Part shown: in pieces, positions 9,574-22,400 of the stretch
Position numbering within the stretch: position 1 is the first letter of the stretch
Layout: each line of letters starts with the position of its first letter
Assembly (NCBI RefSeq): GCF_037392515.1
Contig: NC_090283.1
Location: forward strand, 19,996,501-20,060,500
Reading direction: 5' to 3'
DNA from: Haliotis asinina
Lineage: Eukaryota; Mollusca; Gastropoda; Lepetellida; Haliotidae
Length of the DNA stretch: 64,000 nt
Notes under the pieces: generated by a model
Told to the model about the DNA's origin: nothing
The model's database searches: none
Seen by the model: only the letters and a program-made list of their open reading frames with translations
Position numbers and translations under genes: made by a program

Positions 9574-11060
9574 GATATTTTACGCTAGGGCATCGTATGG
9601 AAATTAAGAATCCCGATATGTTCGCCCACGTAGTTAATAAACATAAAAACCGCATGCCTGAAACAAACAGTTTAATCTCTTATTTAAACATAAATGGGAA
9701 AATGGACAATTGGGTTACCTAGTGTTTTGGACATTAGCTCGTTAAGCTGCCAGCTATGATTACAGGGAGCAATCATCTATGAAACCAACTTCTGAAGATC
9801 TCCGTCGTTTTATTGTTGGAAAAGTGCTAAAAGCGACATAAAAGTCCACTTTTTCACTGAACGAGGGACAACTAAAATCAGTCACGTTCTACGGTTCTAC
9901 GGAACCTCGTAAGTCTGATCTGTATAATGTTTTTTCTCTCTTTACTTGGACTTTACATGGTCTGTTGTTCAGGAGAATACGAGTTAAAATCCAATTCCGT
10001 GAAAACAACACCCGCTTGGATAAGTTCCTGAGGTACAGGATCAGTAATTGCAGATCCATGCAGCATCTGAATACCATGATGAGAAGAGGCCAGGTCGATA
10101 CCATCCGAGTAGGTGGACAGTCCAGATACCTTCTTCAGAATTAGCAAACTGTAAGAATCCCTAGTAATTATCCCTATCATACTGTTTTTATTCACAGGCA
10201 CCGGTTTTGCACGTTACCTGTTTCTTCGTGACACCTCGCTTTGATTCTGTCGAGGCGTGGTCCGTCAATGGACTTTCACATGAAACGTTGGATGTAGTGT
10301 TTGAAACGTTCGATTTGCTAAAACAGAAACATGAACACAACTTTCTCATATTCGCTAAACAAACCCAATGCAGATTCGTTGCAAGGGCATCCTCTGTATC
10401 TCCACACACACACATGCACGCACGCGCAAGCACGCACGCACACGCACACGCACACACACGCACAGAGAGAGAGAGAGACAGAGACTTTAGGAATGCATTT
10501 GATCAAAAGTCCTGTCGGAGTCCACTTTATTCTTTTACAGAGGTGAATGCGTACGTCTTAAGACCACACTTTGATTTCGGAACGAAGGATCGCTGTCAGA
10601 TTGTTCCAGAGAAAGGAAGGGTCTTGTTCTAGAGAGATCCAACTCCCAATCTGATTAGTACGATAAGTGTAGTATTGTCACTTGTAAATCAAGCGCGGGT
10701 GACCTGTAATGAGGGGTTTTGTAGGCCAAGGCCACAATGATGGTCTCAGAAATGTGAAGGATGACAGGAACTAGGTTTAGATTTACGTACATATTTTACG
10801 ATTCATTCATTAGGCGATTTGGTTTCTTCTCCAGCAGGTTGTAACTCACGCTCAAACAAACATTCATACTATTGTTTCAAAGGACGTTAGACATATAACA
10901 TACCATAACTAATAATTGGTTCCAATCAACACGCCTTCGGGGAACAGTTACCCGGCTTGTGAAACTTCGGATAATCTTAAGTCGTATAATTCTGTGACGT
11001 ATAGTGACAGTCATGTTCGACTTCTGCGCTGAATACTGAAGCCTTTCACCGTCGTTGTTG
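9574..11060. other. No gene; CA/GA microsatellite at 10400-10490
   Basis: The only clear structure is a run of CACACA/CACGCA and GAGAGA at about 10400-10490. The 141-residue open frame across it includes the microsatellite and is not supported as a gene. Confidence 0.5.
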
Positions 11061-11070
11061 TGAACGTTTA

Positions 11071-11166
11071 ACAGTCGTAGTCGTAGTCGTAGTAGTCGTA
11101 GTAGTCGAAGTCGTAGTCGTAGTCGTAGTCGTCGTAGTAGTCGTAGTCGTCGTCGTAGTAGTAGTA
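11071..11166 (+). repeat. GTAGTC/GTAGTA microsatellite
   Basis: About 95 bases of trinucleotide-type repeat built from GTC and GTA steps. Directly after it (11170-11280) is a SINE-like fragment (CAGGTTCGCTGATCTGACTG through CACTGGATTGTCTGGTCC). Confidence 0.8.
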
Positions 11167-11552
11167 GATGGAGAGATCAGGTTCGCTGATCTGACTGGAA
11201 CGTGTCATCGTGTCCCATTGGCATTGATCGATGCTCATTACATTGATCACTGGATTGTCTGGTCCACTGTCTACAGCCATCCGTTACAAGGCTTAACTAT
11301 TGACCTCGGCCACATGTATTTAAGTTGAACTGTGGTTATAAGGAACAAAACATGATATCCACTCATACGAAACGCGTCCCCCTAAGAATGGAGCAACTAT
11401 TCACGCATACGTTGATGGACATTGTGACCCTTTCCTTCTGAGTAAACACTAACCTCTAGCAACATTGAACGCGCCCCTGCCCGCGTACCAGTCAGCCCCA
11501 GATGAAAGGGAATACACCCGTACAATAGTGATAAAGGATACGAGATATTTTT

Positions 11553-11820
11553 GTGAGTGAGTGAGTTTAGTTTTACGCCGCACTCAGCAATATTCCAGCT
11601 ATATGGCGGCGGTCTGTAAATAATCGACTGTGGACCAGACAATCCAGTGATCAACAACATGAGCATCGATCTGCGCAACTGGGAACCGATGACATGCGTC
11701 AACCAAGTCAGCGAGCCTGACCACCCGATTCCGTTAGTCGCCTCTTACGACAAACATAGTCGCCTTTTATGGCAAGCATGGGTTGCTGAAGGCCTATTCT
11801 ACCCCGGGACCTTCACGGGT
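11553..11820 (-). repeat. SINE-like abalone repeat, full-length minus-strand copy
   Basis: Reads on the minus strand from ACCCGTGAAGGTCCCGGGGT to GTAAAACTAAACTCACTCAC. Nearly identical to the plus-strand copy at 9297-9573, so both are young. Confidence 0.85.
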
Positions 11821-11859
11821 GATATTTTTGTGGAAGAACATATAAGTGCATAGTCTACA

Positions 11860-12600
11860 ATCATCTTCGGGTCTCTTGTGAGAGTTTCTGCGTTTAAGCG
11901 TGCTTTGAAGAGTTAACAATGCCCAAATCTGGTCACTTTGATGCTGATTTTGACAGTGAAGACAGAACTCATAACTTGGCACTCGCTTCAGTGCTGAAGT
12001 GTTTGAGTCAAGAAAAAGTATGACACGTGAATAGAATACTTTCCCCCATACCACCGATCACTGAAAGCGATCATACTATATTGTATTTGAGCAATCATTT
12101 GAAACATTTCATTATGAGACAAAACTACAACTACGAATTCGTCATATGGGCATTAGAGGGAAATTAATTACAATTTAAATCTGTTAATTGATAAGTGTCC
12201 AACAAGTGTACGAAAAGGATCAAATTGTTTAAGTCCAACATCATCAACAAAAAAGGCACAACGTGGCGAAAATCGGTGTCTTTGTTGACTACTTAGTGTC
12301 CTGAACTGAACGGAAATGACACGTGACTAGAATAGTTTCCACCTACACCACTGACAAATGGACGTTTGACCTAAATGGATTACAGTTGGCTTATTGATGA
12401 GGGTCCAACAAGTGTCGGTAAAGGGTCAAATTGTTTTCAACAATACAAGGCACCGAGTGAAGTCGTGGACGGATAGCGCAGAGGCGCTGGCATCTTCAGA
12501 GACAAGGAATTTTAACTTTGGAATGGAACGTTTGGTGAGCACATCATGGCAAACTTAATATAGAGAGATCATTGGGTGGGATTAAGGCACATGCATCTGT
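11860..12600. repeat. Internal diverged duplications downstream of NXPE gene A
   Basis: A block with TGACACGTGAATAGAATACTTTCC (12018) recurs near 12315 as TGACACGTGACTAGAATAGTTTCC. A block with TCCAACAAGTG-GGATCAAATTGTTT (12200) recurs near 12405. The last part (12,425-12,600, from TTCAACAATACAAGGCACCG) is also related to 19,283-19,460 downstream of gene B, so it belongs to the segmental duplication. Confidence 0.55.
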
Positions 12601-12603
12601 TGG

Positions 12604-14160
12604 TCATGTCGTATTCCCCACACGTCTATGACACAGGAGAGACATCATATAGTGAACCATAGTCTTAACCATTGACATTTTTGGATGAATGTGGTCGGGG
12701 CCCAAAGCCACCGTCATATCCCAATAGTCTATATACACCACTCGGTGTGAAACAGATGAAAACTCCTCATGCAAAATATCTGTATATATCAGTCCCCAGT
12801 AGGACACAAGCTCCTGGGCCGGATTCCTATAATATGCAAAGGGTCCTCGAACAGCAAGTGTGACACCAGGTGCCCTCTCAAGGAGAGACTTAGCTGCCCG
12901 AACAAGTCGCTGAACATGTTGGCGGTATATGTTCGGGTGGACTAAATTGAAGTGGACATATAAATACAGCACCACAATGTCCATTGTGTTATTGGGCAGA
13001 GATTCAAGAAGAATATGCTGTGCTCGGTTGTATAGTGGAGAGTAACGTCCCACTCCGTGAAACAGAGGGAATTCATGAGCAAACCATAACACTGAGAAAT
13101 TGTCTGGCTTGTCCTCTAAGACCTGAGGATTGAGATCATTAGAGGGACGTTGTAAGTTGAGTGTTTCATGAAGTGAGGCCTTGAATTGACGACTAGTTGA
13201 GTCCCCGGGAATCCAAAGTCGTCGGTTCCTTAAACACTGTCGATAGGCCCGGGCTGTAGATTCCAGGGTGTCCAAACACAGCGTGGGTTTCCACTTAGTC
13301 CTGTGAATAACTCCAACAGGATGCTTGCGTTGCCAGGTACATTTGGGAGGAAGTTGACTGCAGGGCGTTTTAGGAGTGTCGATTTTCTTATTCCCGGTTT
13401 CTGAAAGATGGGCAAACTTAGTGATTCAAATGTCGGATTGTGTTTTGTGGTTTTGTCTTTCCTGTACGTTCAACGTCAAATACACTTACAAATATCCTCA
13501 CATGGGCATCTTTTCAGAGCGGTGATATTGCCGGAATATTGGTAAACGTGACATACAACCATACTCGTACTTGCATCAAGATCCGATTCCCATAGTGACA
13601 GCACCGCGAAATGTTGTGATCTTGTCACGAGAGATACTTTAGGCAATGTGCGAGCAAAAAACTGCAATATGTAAGTTTTGGGGGGTCTGAAACTTATTTC
13701 TAGTACGTGAATATGTGAAGATTCGGGTTTGATGGGTCTTCGGCAGTTTATGCTTGTCATAAGACGCGACTAAAGGAATTAGGTGGTCAGACTTTCTGAC
13801 GTGATTGAAACATGTATACCGATTGAGTTCTTCGATGTTCCAGATGTTGATCACACGATTGTCTAGTCCACATTATATACAGACCTCTGCATTGTTGCTG
13901 GAATATTGCTGAGTGTGATGTTTAAAACAAAAAATAACTTTTAATCTTCTTGAGGGAATATTGCATACTTACCCATTTTGCTTGTTATTTGTAAGGAAGA
14001 CAGAAGGAAATCATTGTCTGGTTTTGATGATCTGAAACATGCAAATTTCACTCTCTTACTTCTAGGGCTGCAAGGCGTATGTATACATGTATGATATCTG
14101 TGTATGTATGTATGGATGGATGGATGGATGGATGGATGGATGGATGAATGTATGTATGTA

Positions 14161-14221
<61 letters not shown>

Positions 14222-16746
14222 TGGATGGATGGATGGATGGATGGATGTAATGGATGGATGGATAGATTTGGACAAGAGATACACGTTCTTCACGTGAACC
14301 ATTCTGTGATTTAGTTTGACAAATGAAATCATTTCAATGTATATAAGCAGCTCATATTTTGCACAACATCTTTTTTTCTATTGGTAACGACATAACTGAG
14401 TTTATATTAAGGAAGAAACTTAAATAGAGAGAGCAAAACCATACTTACAAGTAGTATATGTCACGTTGCTGAGTTTCCTTCGGGAGATATGCTTTATTCG
14501 GGGACCAGGACTGACTGAAGCTATTGCAGCCTAACAGTGTATTCTTCGGCTTTTCACAATACCACGGAAAACCGTCATTCAGAGACGTAAAGTTGCAGAT
14601 GTCTCCAAGGCGGTTCCGTAGCATGCTGCAGCTCGTACTCTCTTTCACCCAGAAGCCCCAGACAAACTCCCGTTTCAGCTGCCACAGTGCTCCATGTTCG
14701 GCCATGATGGAATAAAACATTGCTAGTTCCTCCCTACGACGCTCAAGAAAACAGCGGATCCTTCCCATGCCTGACCACTGGACTCTGAGAACACCGGTGT
14801 AGCTGCCGTTGTTGTTGTCGAAGACGTCTCCAGCGACTGCAACTTTGTCCTCTGTGTTTTCCATCCACAATCTGAAGAAATCGCCGCCGACTGTTTGCTT
14901 CTCGCCGTAATAATTGTAAGTGTTGATCTCCACTTTTATGACGTCACCGAGTCTGTACAGTGGCTGGGGATTTAATAAAGTCATTGTGGAGCGGTGAGCA
15001 TTTGTGCACTTCTTGGTATCTCTTCGCTTACCTCCCTTTGTCATGTTTGCCTCATTCAGATAGCGAGGAACATTGCTTACCTCTCTCTGGGTATTTGGTT
15101 CTATGACTATATGTGCCTCAGTGGTGTCAATAAGACGTACTTTTCTGCAACACAAAATGATAAATAAGGTACGTATTTTGATCAATAAGATTTGAAAAAA
15201 AAATTATTACTCACCTACTGAAGATAAGACTGTTTAATACTTTCTAAGTTATTATAAATTATGTAATGGGCATCTCAAAATGGTTTTCCAGTTATTACGT
15301 CACAATGCTAATACCTGTCACAATAATATTAAACCATGCTTGACTGGCGGAAAGTTGAGAGTCACCACGCTCGTTGAAGTGTTAGGAAAGAAGTATTTAG
15401 CTCGATGTTATCTTGCTAATGTTGGGTGAGTAATAAATAATGTACTAAACTATGCAACACCATATTTTTAAACTCATGAATGGTATCGATATGTAACTCG
15501 CTTTCATTCATTAGTTACCAGACCATTTACTCGTTTCATTAATGTGGTATTACATGGGACATAGGTTATTATGTCAATTTATGACAAGCCCATTACAAAC
15601 GTTGCTTGGAAACAGCGCTTCAGACAGATTTCAGAAGTTCTAATTTTCTCAAGTTTCAACTGTTCATTATATGGCTTGCCATAGGCTTGGCTCATGTCAC
15701 TATCAGGTGGATTCTAATTACCCTAGTTTGCTTTCACCTAACATTCACCCAACATCCAGTTATTCTCCCGCCCACCCAACAATCCAACTCATTTACCTAC
15801 CCACCCGTCCAACGAATCAACAACCCCAGCCCACCCCCAACCCTCCCCCCAATACAAAAAATCCCCCCAAAATGTCCCCAAGCAAACAAGACAATCGATC
15901 AATTAATCGTTCTGTCTACCAAATGTCCATTCAATGAGTTCATGAAATCGATCAGATCAAATTCAACAGTTAAACTCAAACACATAAAACCAAATCGTTT
16001 TGAACCAGGTAAGCCATTTATTCACTAGTATTCACATACAACAAACCAAATAAATATAATTTAACAAAAAGAGCAATATTTTAATCGGTAAATCAAGCTT
16101 GTGTTATTACAACAGGGCATATTAATATAGAGCACAGTTTACCTCCCCTGGGCAGGGAAATATTGATCAAGTTCTGCTGTTAGTGGGTCAAAGATAAAAC
16201 TCCACTCTTTTAAAAATAACTGAGTGTTCTGCTGACCGTTGTGTACAAACGTATATCTTTTTAGCATTTGCTATTGATCCGTTTTGTAACTTTAGATGAA
16301 CTGAAGTTTAGTGTTACCATTGTTCATTGTTTCCACATGCTAAATGACACTGTTTCAATAAATATAGTAGTAAACAATATGACATCGGAGTTGTGTGTAT
16401 CCACAAAAATATAATAGTCACAGAGCATTACAATTAATGATTAATAATCCTTTTTTTTCACCACTTTTATACTGAGGGTAGTGAATTCAGCTTTTTTTGA
16501 ATTTCATTTTTCATTTCACATAGACAAAACTGGTCTCGTCCCTTCGGCTAAAGCAATAGAGATTCGGTGATATATTTTCCGTGTTTGTGTATATGGTAAC
16601 TACCTGAAATTGTCTTCGAGCCTCGGCCTGTTCCTCCATATAAATACCACAGTTACTGTCACGGTCAATATGCACAGGGCAACAAACGCAGATCTAGTCC
16701 GGCTCAGTTGTGAAGTTAAGTTGTATCCGGCTTTCACCAGTGGCAT
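12604..16746 (-). CDS. NXPE-family protein (neurexophilin-like plus PC-esterase domain), gene A
   Basis: Four exons on the minus strand: 16746-16604, 15144-14449, 14031-13973 (59 bases) and 13400-12604, all with AG/GT borders (GTAGTT, GTAAGT and GTAAGT donors). Phases run 2,2,1 and give 564 residues, the usual NXPE length. Residues ~20-37 ([18 protein letters not shown]) are a signal anchor, as in Golgi or type II membrane proteins. Exon 2 (residues ~48-280) is the neurexophilin-like beta domain ([20 protein letters not shown]). Exon 4 is the PC-esterase-like domain with GDSTSRQ (Ser ~367), [10 protein letters not shown] and a DHIHP motif (Asp ~535, His ~538) that fits an SGNH Ser/Asp/His set. 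The homologous start codon of gene B is CTG here, so I use an in-frame ATG 13 codons upstream. Substrate unknown; mammalian members are poorly characterised. Confidence 0.85.
13690..13940 (+). repeat. Old SINE-like relic in NXPE-A intron 3
   Basis: Diverged copy of the abalone repeat (AGACGCGACTAAAGGAATTAGG, TGGAATATTGCTGAGTGTGATG). A counterpart lies at the same place in NXPE-B intron 3 (20575-20785), so the insertion predates the gene duplication. Confidence 0.6.
14097..14262 (+). repeat. ATGG / TATG / GT compound microsatellite (NXPE-A intron 2)
   Basis: Runs of GGAT, TATG and GT follow each other for about 165 bases. Absent from the matching intron of gene B, so it grew or arose after the duplication. 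Confidence 0.85.
15184..16600. other. NXPE-A intron 1, no other gene
   Basis: This 1.46-kb intron (16603-15145) includes a stretch rich in CCCACC/AACCC at 15765-15850. The 140-residue open frame across that stretch is composition-driven and is not supported. Confidence 0.5.
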
Positions 16747-16879
16747 GTTGACTATGACTGAAAACCTCGCCCAGCTATCGAAAACTAAGCTGTTCGGAAT
16801 TCAGACTTACATCGACATGTGCCTAAGGCCGGCCTGCCTCGATATGACGGGTTAAGCTACCAGTGTTATCTGATAACCA

Positions 16880-17180
16880 TAAACGTCTACAGAAGGAGAG
16901 TCGGGAGTGCCTAACGGGAGGGGAGAAAGTGCGAGTCGGGGTATGGGTTACACCAGAGACAAGGTCAGGTAGGGTTAGTTGGGTTCTTTCAGCGTACAGG
17001 GTTGGGAAACAGGCGTTAGGTCGAGATAAGAGTCGAGGTGGAGGATCGGAAGAAAGGAGGGAGAAAGTAAGTGTGGAAATATCATTTGGTAGGGATGAGA
17101 CCAGGGACAATGTCAGGGTAGGGTTAGTGGGGTCACTACATGTTGAGGGGTGGGAAACAGGCATTAGGTCGAGATAAGGG
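16880..17180. repeat. Two-unit ~130-bp duplication just upstream of NXPE-A
   Basis: Both units run from an AGGGAGAAAGT-type start through AGGGTTAGT-GGGT to GGGTGGGAAACAGGC-TTAGGTCGAGATAAG, ending near 17030 and 17177. The matching flank of gene B (23,790-23,910) carries one related unit, so the doubling is specific to A. It may lie in the promoter region. Confidence 0.5.
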
Positions 17181-17309
17181 TTCATGTAGAGTGCTGTAGA
17201 GTGTCAGGATAAGGGGATAAGCTGGCCGTAGATTGTTTTGGAGCATGGGATGAGGTTACAGGGGCAGTCGGGAGAGTGATGGAAGGAGGAGGCTCTGTTG
17301 TAATAGAGG

Positions 17310-17870
17310 TGCAGATTGTGGTGTCTATCTCACAGGACTCCAGCGATTATTGTCCCTTCCGCCTGACCGTCACTCCAAAACGAAAGCTCAAATGTATCAA
17401 TATAGCCTTTCGTCGCCGGTTCTAGAAATCTACCATCTCCCTGGGACTCTTTTGCAAATTAATTGCAGTTGGTGATGATTCAGAGAAAACTGTAACCTAT
17501 GCATCGTGATTAATGCCAAACTAATACCGCGCTTACTTTTTACAATAAGAGACACTGTATCTTCAACTGCCTCGAATGTTGTTTATAAAAACACAATAAA
17601 CTATTGATATGTCCTCATGTGAGCGTTCAGTCAGGAAAGTGACAACAGAAGACCGAAGGGTTTAATCGTAGCAAACTAAAGTTCACCAAACTCACTGTAC
17701 AATAAGGTGAAACAAGTATGGCTGTCAGGGTTGTTGCAGAAGAAACACAGCACAGTTCACTTTTCATGAATGTCGAACTCACTACTAAGGTCCACAGCGA
17801 CTGGCTAACGCAGTTCGTGGTGTAACTATAACTTGATGGTCACCGAAGGTCTGAGTCTTTGTAGTCACCA
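17310..17870. other. No gene recognised
   Basis: Spacer between the two segmental-duplication copies. Homology between the two NXPE flanks stops near 17310 (A) and 24040 (B). Confidence 0.45.
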
Positions 17871-18400
17871 GTCATGCAGTACATGGATCAATTCCTGTAG
17901 GTTCTGAACCGGAGGATGCTTTTGCGCTTACCCTACGTCCCAAAATGTCCCACACTTGCTCAATCGTATCCATGCCTGAACTTCTGGCTAGAGAGGGTAG
18001 TTTCTCAATGGAATTATGTTTGAGATGCCTAACAGCAGCTGGAGCACAATGTTGTCTGACGTTATCAACCATAGAGACTTGGCGTGGGTTGGCATGGTCA
18101 TCGAAATAAGGCACAGCAGCACTGTACTGGATCACGTTCTGGCACCTCTGTCCATTCACTGTCCCCGAAGTGTGGCGAGAACAGTTTTACAGTTACAGCA
18201 ACAGCACACCATGATGGATCCACCCCAAATGGAACGTCAGCTTGAATGTTCCTCTGATCACATGTCATGCCCATTTCATCGGTCTAGAGGACCCATGTCC
18301 TCAGGTTCCAACGAGGTGTGTATATGTTCAGAGACTACCATTAGTTTAAGACTGGGATCATTTCGGTGCATGATTCGTCTTTCATGAAGAGGGTTCATGT
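17870..18400 (-). pseudogene. Tc1-type transposase relic
   Basis: On the minus strand the text MVDNVRQHCAPAAVRHL, then IEKLPSLARSSGMDTIEQVWDILGRRV, matches the second-D to E part of Tc1 transposases (compare QQDNARPH and SPDMNPIEHLWD in the intact copy at 5907). Upstream, a fragment of type SIWGGSIMV recalls the GGGSIMVWGG strand. Several stops and frame changes make it dead. No ends were found. Confidence 0.6.
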
Positions 18401-18417
18401 GAGAGGTAGGCAGAGCA

Positions 18418-18640
18418 TGGGTGAGTGAGTTTAGTTTTACGCTGCACTCAGCAACATTCCAGCGGTATGGTAAAGTCTGTAAATAATCGCGCCTGAACCA
18501 GACAATCCAGTGATCAACAGCATGAACATCGTTCTACGTAATTGGGATACGGTGACTTGTGTCAACCAAGTTTGACCACCAGATCCCCTTCGTCGCCTCT
18601 CACGACAACCATGGGTTACTGAAGGCCAACACTAACATGG
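18418..18640 (-). repeat. SINE-like abalone repeat, moderately diverged
   Basis: The plus strand shows GTGAGTGAGTTTAGTTTTACG followed by CTGCACTCAGCAACATTCCAG, the reverse of the usual 3' end. The body reaches the AGGCGACGAAGG block and the 5' third is missing. Confidence 0.75.
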
Positions 18641-19461
18641 ATCTGCGCGGTGCAGAGCGTGGGAAGACATCTGGGACGGGAGCTGTTATGGGAGTTAAGA
18701 GGTTTCGGATAGGGGTAATTGTGTGTGGTTAGGATACATGGTAAGACACTCAGTGTTGAACACATAAAAAGAAACTACGAGAAACTACTGTTTAACTACG
18801 TGGTAGCATGGACTACATTGCTATTAACGTACACACAAATCAATTAAATTTGATGCTTGTTTCACATTTAGAAGTTGAACAGTAACGTTACATCGTGTGG
18901 TTCATCTGAATCAAAACACATCAATTAATCTCCTTGATCTTTGTACATCTTCATCGTTAATCCCTTCTCACTTGCCTCCCTACATACTAAATGTGTTACT
19001 TTTAAATCATATTCCGTCATTCACCTGATCATGGGACAAAAGGTTGTGTTGTAGACAATGTGAAGTTGTGAATCCATACCATACGATGATATGGCATTTA
19101 CATTATTAAAGAGACAGATACCATTACGGAATGATAACTACGAACACGTCCTGGGTTTTTTTCCGAATATAGGCATTTCACGGAAGGAATAAATTGCAAC
19201 TAGCTAACTGACGACCGCCCAGGAAGTGTCGTAAATGGTTAATTGCTCAAGCGTAATATGGACGGAAAAGCGACGCTCTTTTTCAACAAAACAAGGCACC
19301 AAGTGGAAAAAGCCTTGAACGGTTACCGGAAAGGTGTAATGTTCACAAGACCAGGCATCTGTACTCGGAGAAAATCGTGGACTGGAACTTTAGATGATCA
19401 TCATGGCAAAGCGCTGGGGATGCAGATCAGTGGACGACATTAAGGCACCTGGTTCTGCTGG
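18640..19461. other. No gene; downstream flank of NXPE-B from ~19290
   Basis: Non-coding by inspection. The part from TTCAACAAAACAAGGCACCAAG (~19283) is related to the NXPE-A downstream flank at ~12425. Confidence 0.45.
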
Positions 19462-22400
19462 CTAAGATGTATTTTCCACCCTTCTATGACAGAGAAGAGA
19501 CATCATATAATGAACCATAATTTTAACCGTCGATTTATTTGGATGAATGCAGTTGGGACCTAAGGTCACAGTCATATCCCAATAGTCTATATACACCACT
19601 CGGTGTGAAACAGATGAAAACTCCTCATGCAAAATATCTGTATATATCAGTCCCCAGTAGGACACAAGCTCCTGCGCCAAATTCCTATAATATGCAAAGG
19701 GTCCTCGAACAGCAAGTGTGACACCTGGTGCCCTCGCAAGGAGAGACTTAGCTGCCCGAACAAGTCGCTGAACATGTTGGCGGTATATGTCCGGGTGGAC
19801 TAAATTGAAGTGGACATATAAATACAGCACCACAATGTCCATTGTGTTATTGGGCAGAGATTCAAGAAGAATATGCTGTGCTCTGTTAGTTAATGGAGAG
19901 TAACGTTCCTGTCCATGAAACAGAGGATACTCATGAGCAAACCAGGACACTGAGAAATTATCTTGCTTATCCTCCAAGAGTTGAATGTTCCAATTTGGTA
20001 AATTCAATGTGTCGTGAAGGGATGCCTTGAACTGACGACTGGTTGAGTCCCCGGGGATCCAAAGTCGTCGGTTCCTTAAACACTGTCGATAGGCCCGGGC
20101 TGTAGATTCCAGGGTGTCCAAACATAGGGAGGGTTTCCATTTAGATCTGTGAATAACTCCAACAGGATGCTTGCGTTGCCAGGTATACTTTGGCGGAAGT
20201 TGACTGCAGGGCGTCTTAGGAGCGTCGATCTTCTTATTCCCGGTTTCTGAAAAATGGGCAAAGTTAGTGATTCAAATGTCGGATTGTGTTTGGATGTTTT
20301 GTCATTGTCTGTTTCTGTTCAACGTCAAACACACTCATAAATATCCCGACATGGGTACACTGTGTGAAGCCCATTTCAGGTGTTCCCATCCTGACATTGC
20401 GGGAATATTGCTTAAAGGGATGTAAAACCATACTAATAACGATCTGATTCCCGTAGTGACAGTTCCTTGTAATGTAGTCATTTTGGCACGACAAATAATT
20501 TGAGCAATATGCGAGCAACAAACTGCAATACTTGGGGTATCCTAAACTTCTAAGTAGAAATCGTGATGGTCCGACTCAGAACTGGTCTTCAGGATCCCAG
20601 GCTTGTCATAAGAGTCGACTAAAGGAATCGGATGCTATGACTCACTGGCTTGATTGAAACGTATATCAATTGCGTATTTCGGTGACTCGGATGGTGATCA
20701 TTAGATTGCCTAGTTCAGGCTCGATCATGTACATACCTCTGAACTATAGCTGGACTAGTGCTTAGTGTGGCGTTTAAAACAACAAACGTGTAACCTTCTA
20801 ACTACAGCATTGCATAGAGTGATATGAGGTGCATACTAACCCATTTTACTTGCTATATGTATGGAAGACAGAAGGAAATCATTGTCTGGTTTTGATGATC
20901 TGAAACATGCAAGTTTTACTCTCTTACTTCAAGGGCTACATGGTGCAAATGCGGTTCATCTTATTGATGATATCCTTGTATATTTTAGGCATGTATGTAT
21001 TATTTCAGAATATCAGCGTCAAACTGAAAACAAGATTCAACTGATTTAATAAAATGTCTAAACATTTAAATCGCATTATATATACTGCAGCGGATATATC
21101 TTTAATTGGTAACGGCGCAATCTGGTTGATATTTAGGAGCAAGTCCATATAAAACCATACTTACAAATAGTATATGTCACGTTGCTGAGTTTCCTTTGGG
21201 AGATATGCTTTATTCGGGGACCAGGACTGACTGAAGCTATTGCAGCCTAAGAGTGGATTCTTCGGCTTTTCACAATACCACGGAAAACCGTCATTCAGAG
21301 ACGTAAAGTTGCAGATGTCTCCAAGGTGGTTCCGTAGCATGCTGCAGCTCGTACTCTCTTTCACCCAGAAGCCCCAGACAAACTCCCGTTTCAGCTGCCA
21401 CAGTGCTCCATGTTCAGCCATGATGGAATAAAACATTGCTAGTTCCTCCCTACGACGCTCAAGAAAACAGCGGATCCTTCCCATGCCTGACCACTGGACT
21501 CTGAGAACACCGGTGTAGCTGCCGTTGTTGTTGTCGAAGACGTCTCCAGCGACTGCAACTTTGTCCTCTGTGTTTTCCATCCACAATCTGAAGAAATCGC
21601 CGCCGACTGTTTGCTTCTCGCCGTAATAATTGTAAGTGTTGATCTCCACTTTTATGACGTCACCGAGTCTGTACAGTCGCTGGGGATTTAATAAACTCAT
21701 TGTGGAGTGGTGAGCACTTGTACACTTCCTGGTATCCCGTTGCTTGCCTCCTTTGATCATGTTTGCCTCAGTTAGGTAGAGAGGAACATCGCTTACCATT
21801 CTTTCGTTATTTGGTTTTACAACTATACGTGTCTGAATCGTGTTACTTAGAGGTACGTTTCTGCAAACACGAAAAGAAGATTTGAAAATGGTGACAGGCC
21901 CATCCCTTCCAAATGTTGTAGTACTTTACAACATTGTTTGGAAAAATCTTTTTTGAACAGACTTCTGAATTGTTCATTTTCACAAGGCTCCAAAATTCAT
22001 TATTTGCCATGCAGGAGGCTTGACTCATGTCACGATTAGGTAGATTTACATCTTTCAACAAACCAACAAATCCACGAACCAACAAACCCACATGGGTTTG
22101 TAACGCTAGACACTGCCATTGATGCATGCACTGTCACTAACGATGTCAAAGCACTAACTGCAAGAAAAGGGGTGTAACCAGGTCAACACTCGTGATAGGG
22201 CGAAGTCAACAATGGCCGCTGCGTTTACCGCATTAAGTGTACGCGCAACATTCAAGCAAATAGATTTAAATACAAGACACAAAACACAAGATTGAAGCAC
22301 TATAGCTACTTTGCGAGCTGGTGTCCCTTGAAACTTGAAAAATCTTGATATTTCGATATATCGAGACAAAATTCCTGCTCAAAATGTATAGCGGTAACTC

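Noticed and set aside
10207-10632. 141-codon frame
   Set aside because: Depends on the CA/GA microsatellite and shows no domain.
14048-14332. 94-codon minus-strand frame rich in IHPS and HT
   Set aside because: It is a microsatellite translation inside an NXPE intron.
15606-16028. 140-codon frame with many Pro and Asn
   Set aside because: C-rich stretch in NXPE-A intron 1; no domain, no splice signals of its own.
16863-17177. 104-codon frame and its antisense of 120 codons upstream of NXPE-A
   Set aside because: Lies in a duplicated G-rich block. The related single unit upstream of NXPE-B has no matching frame.
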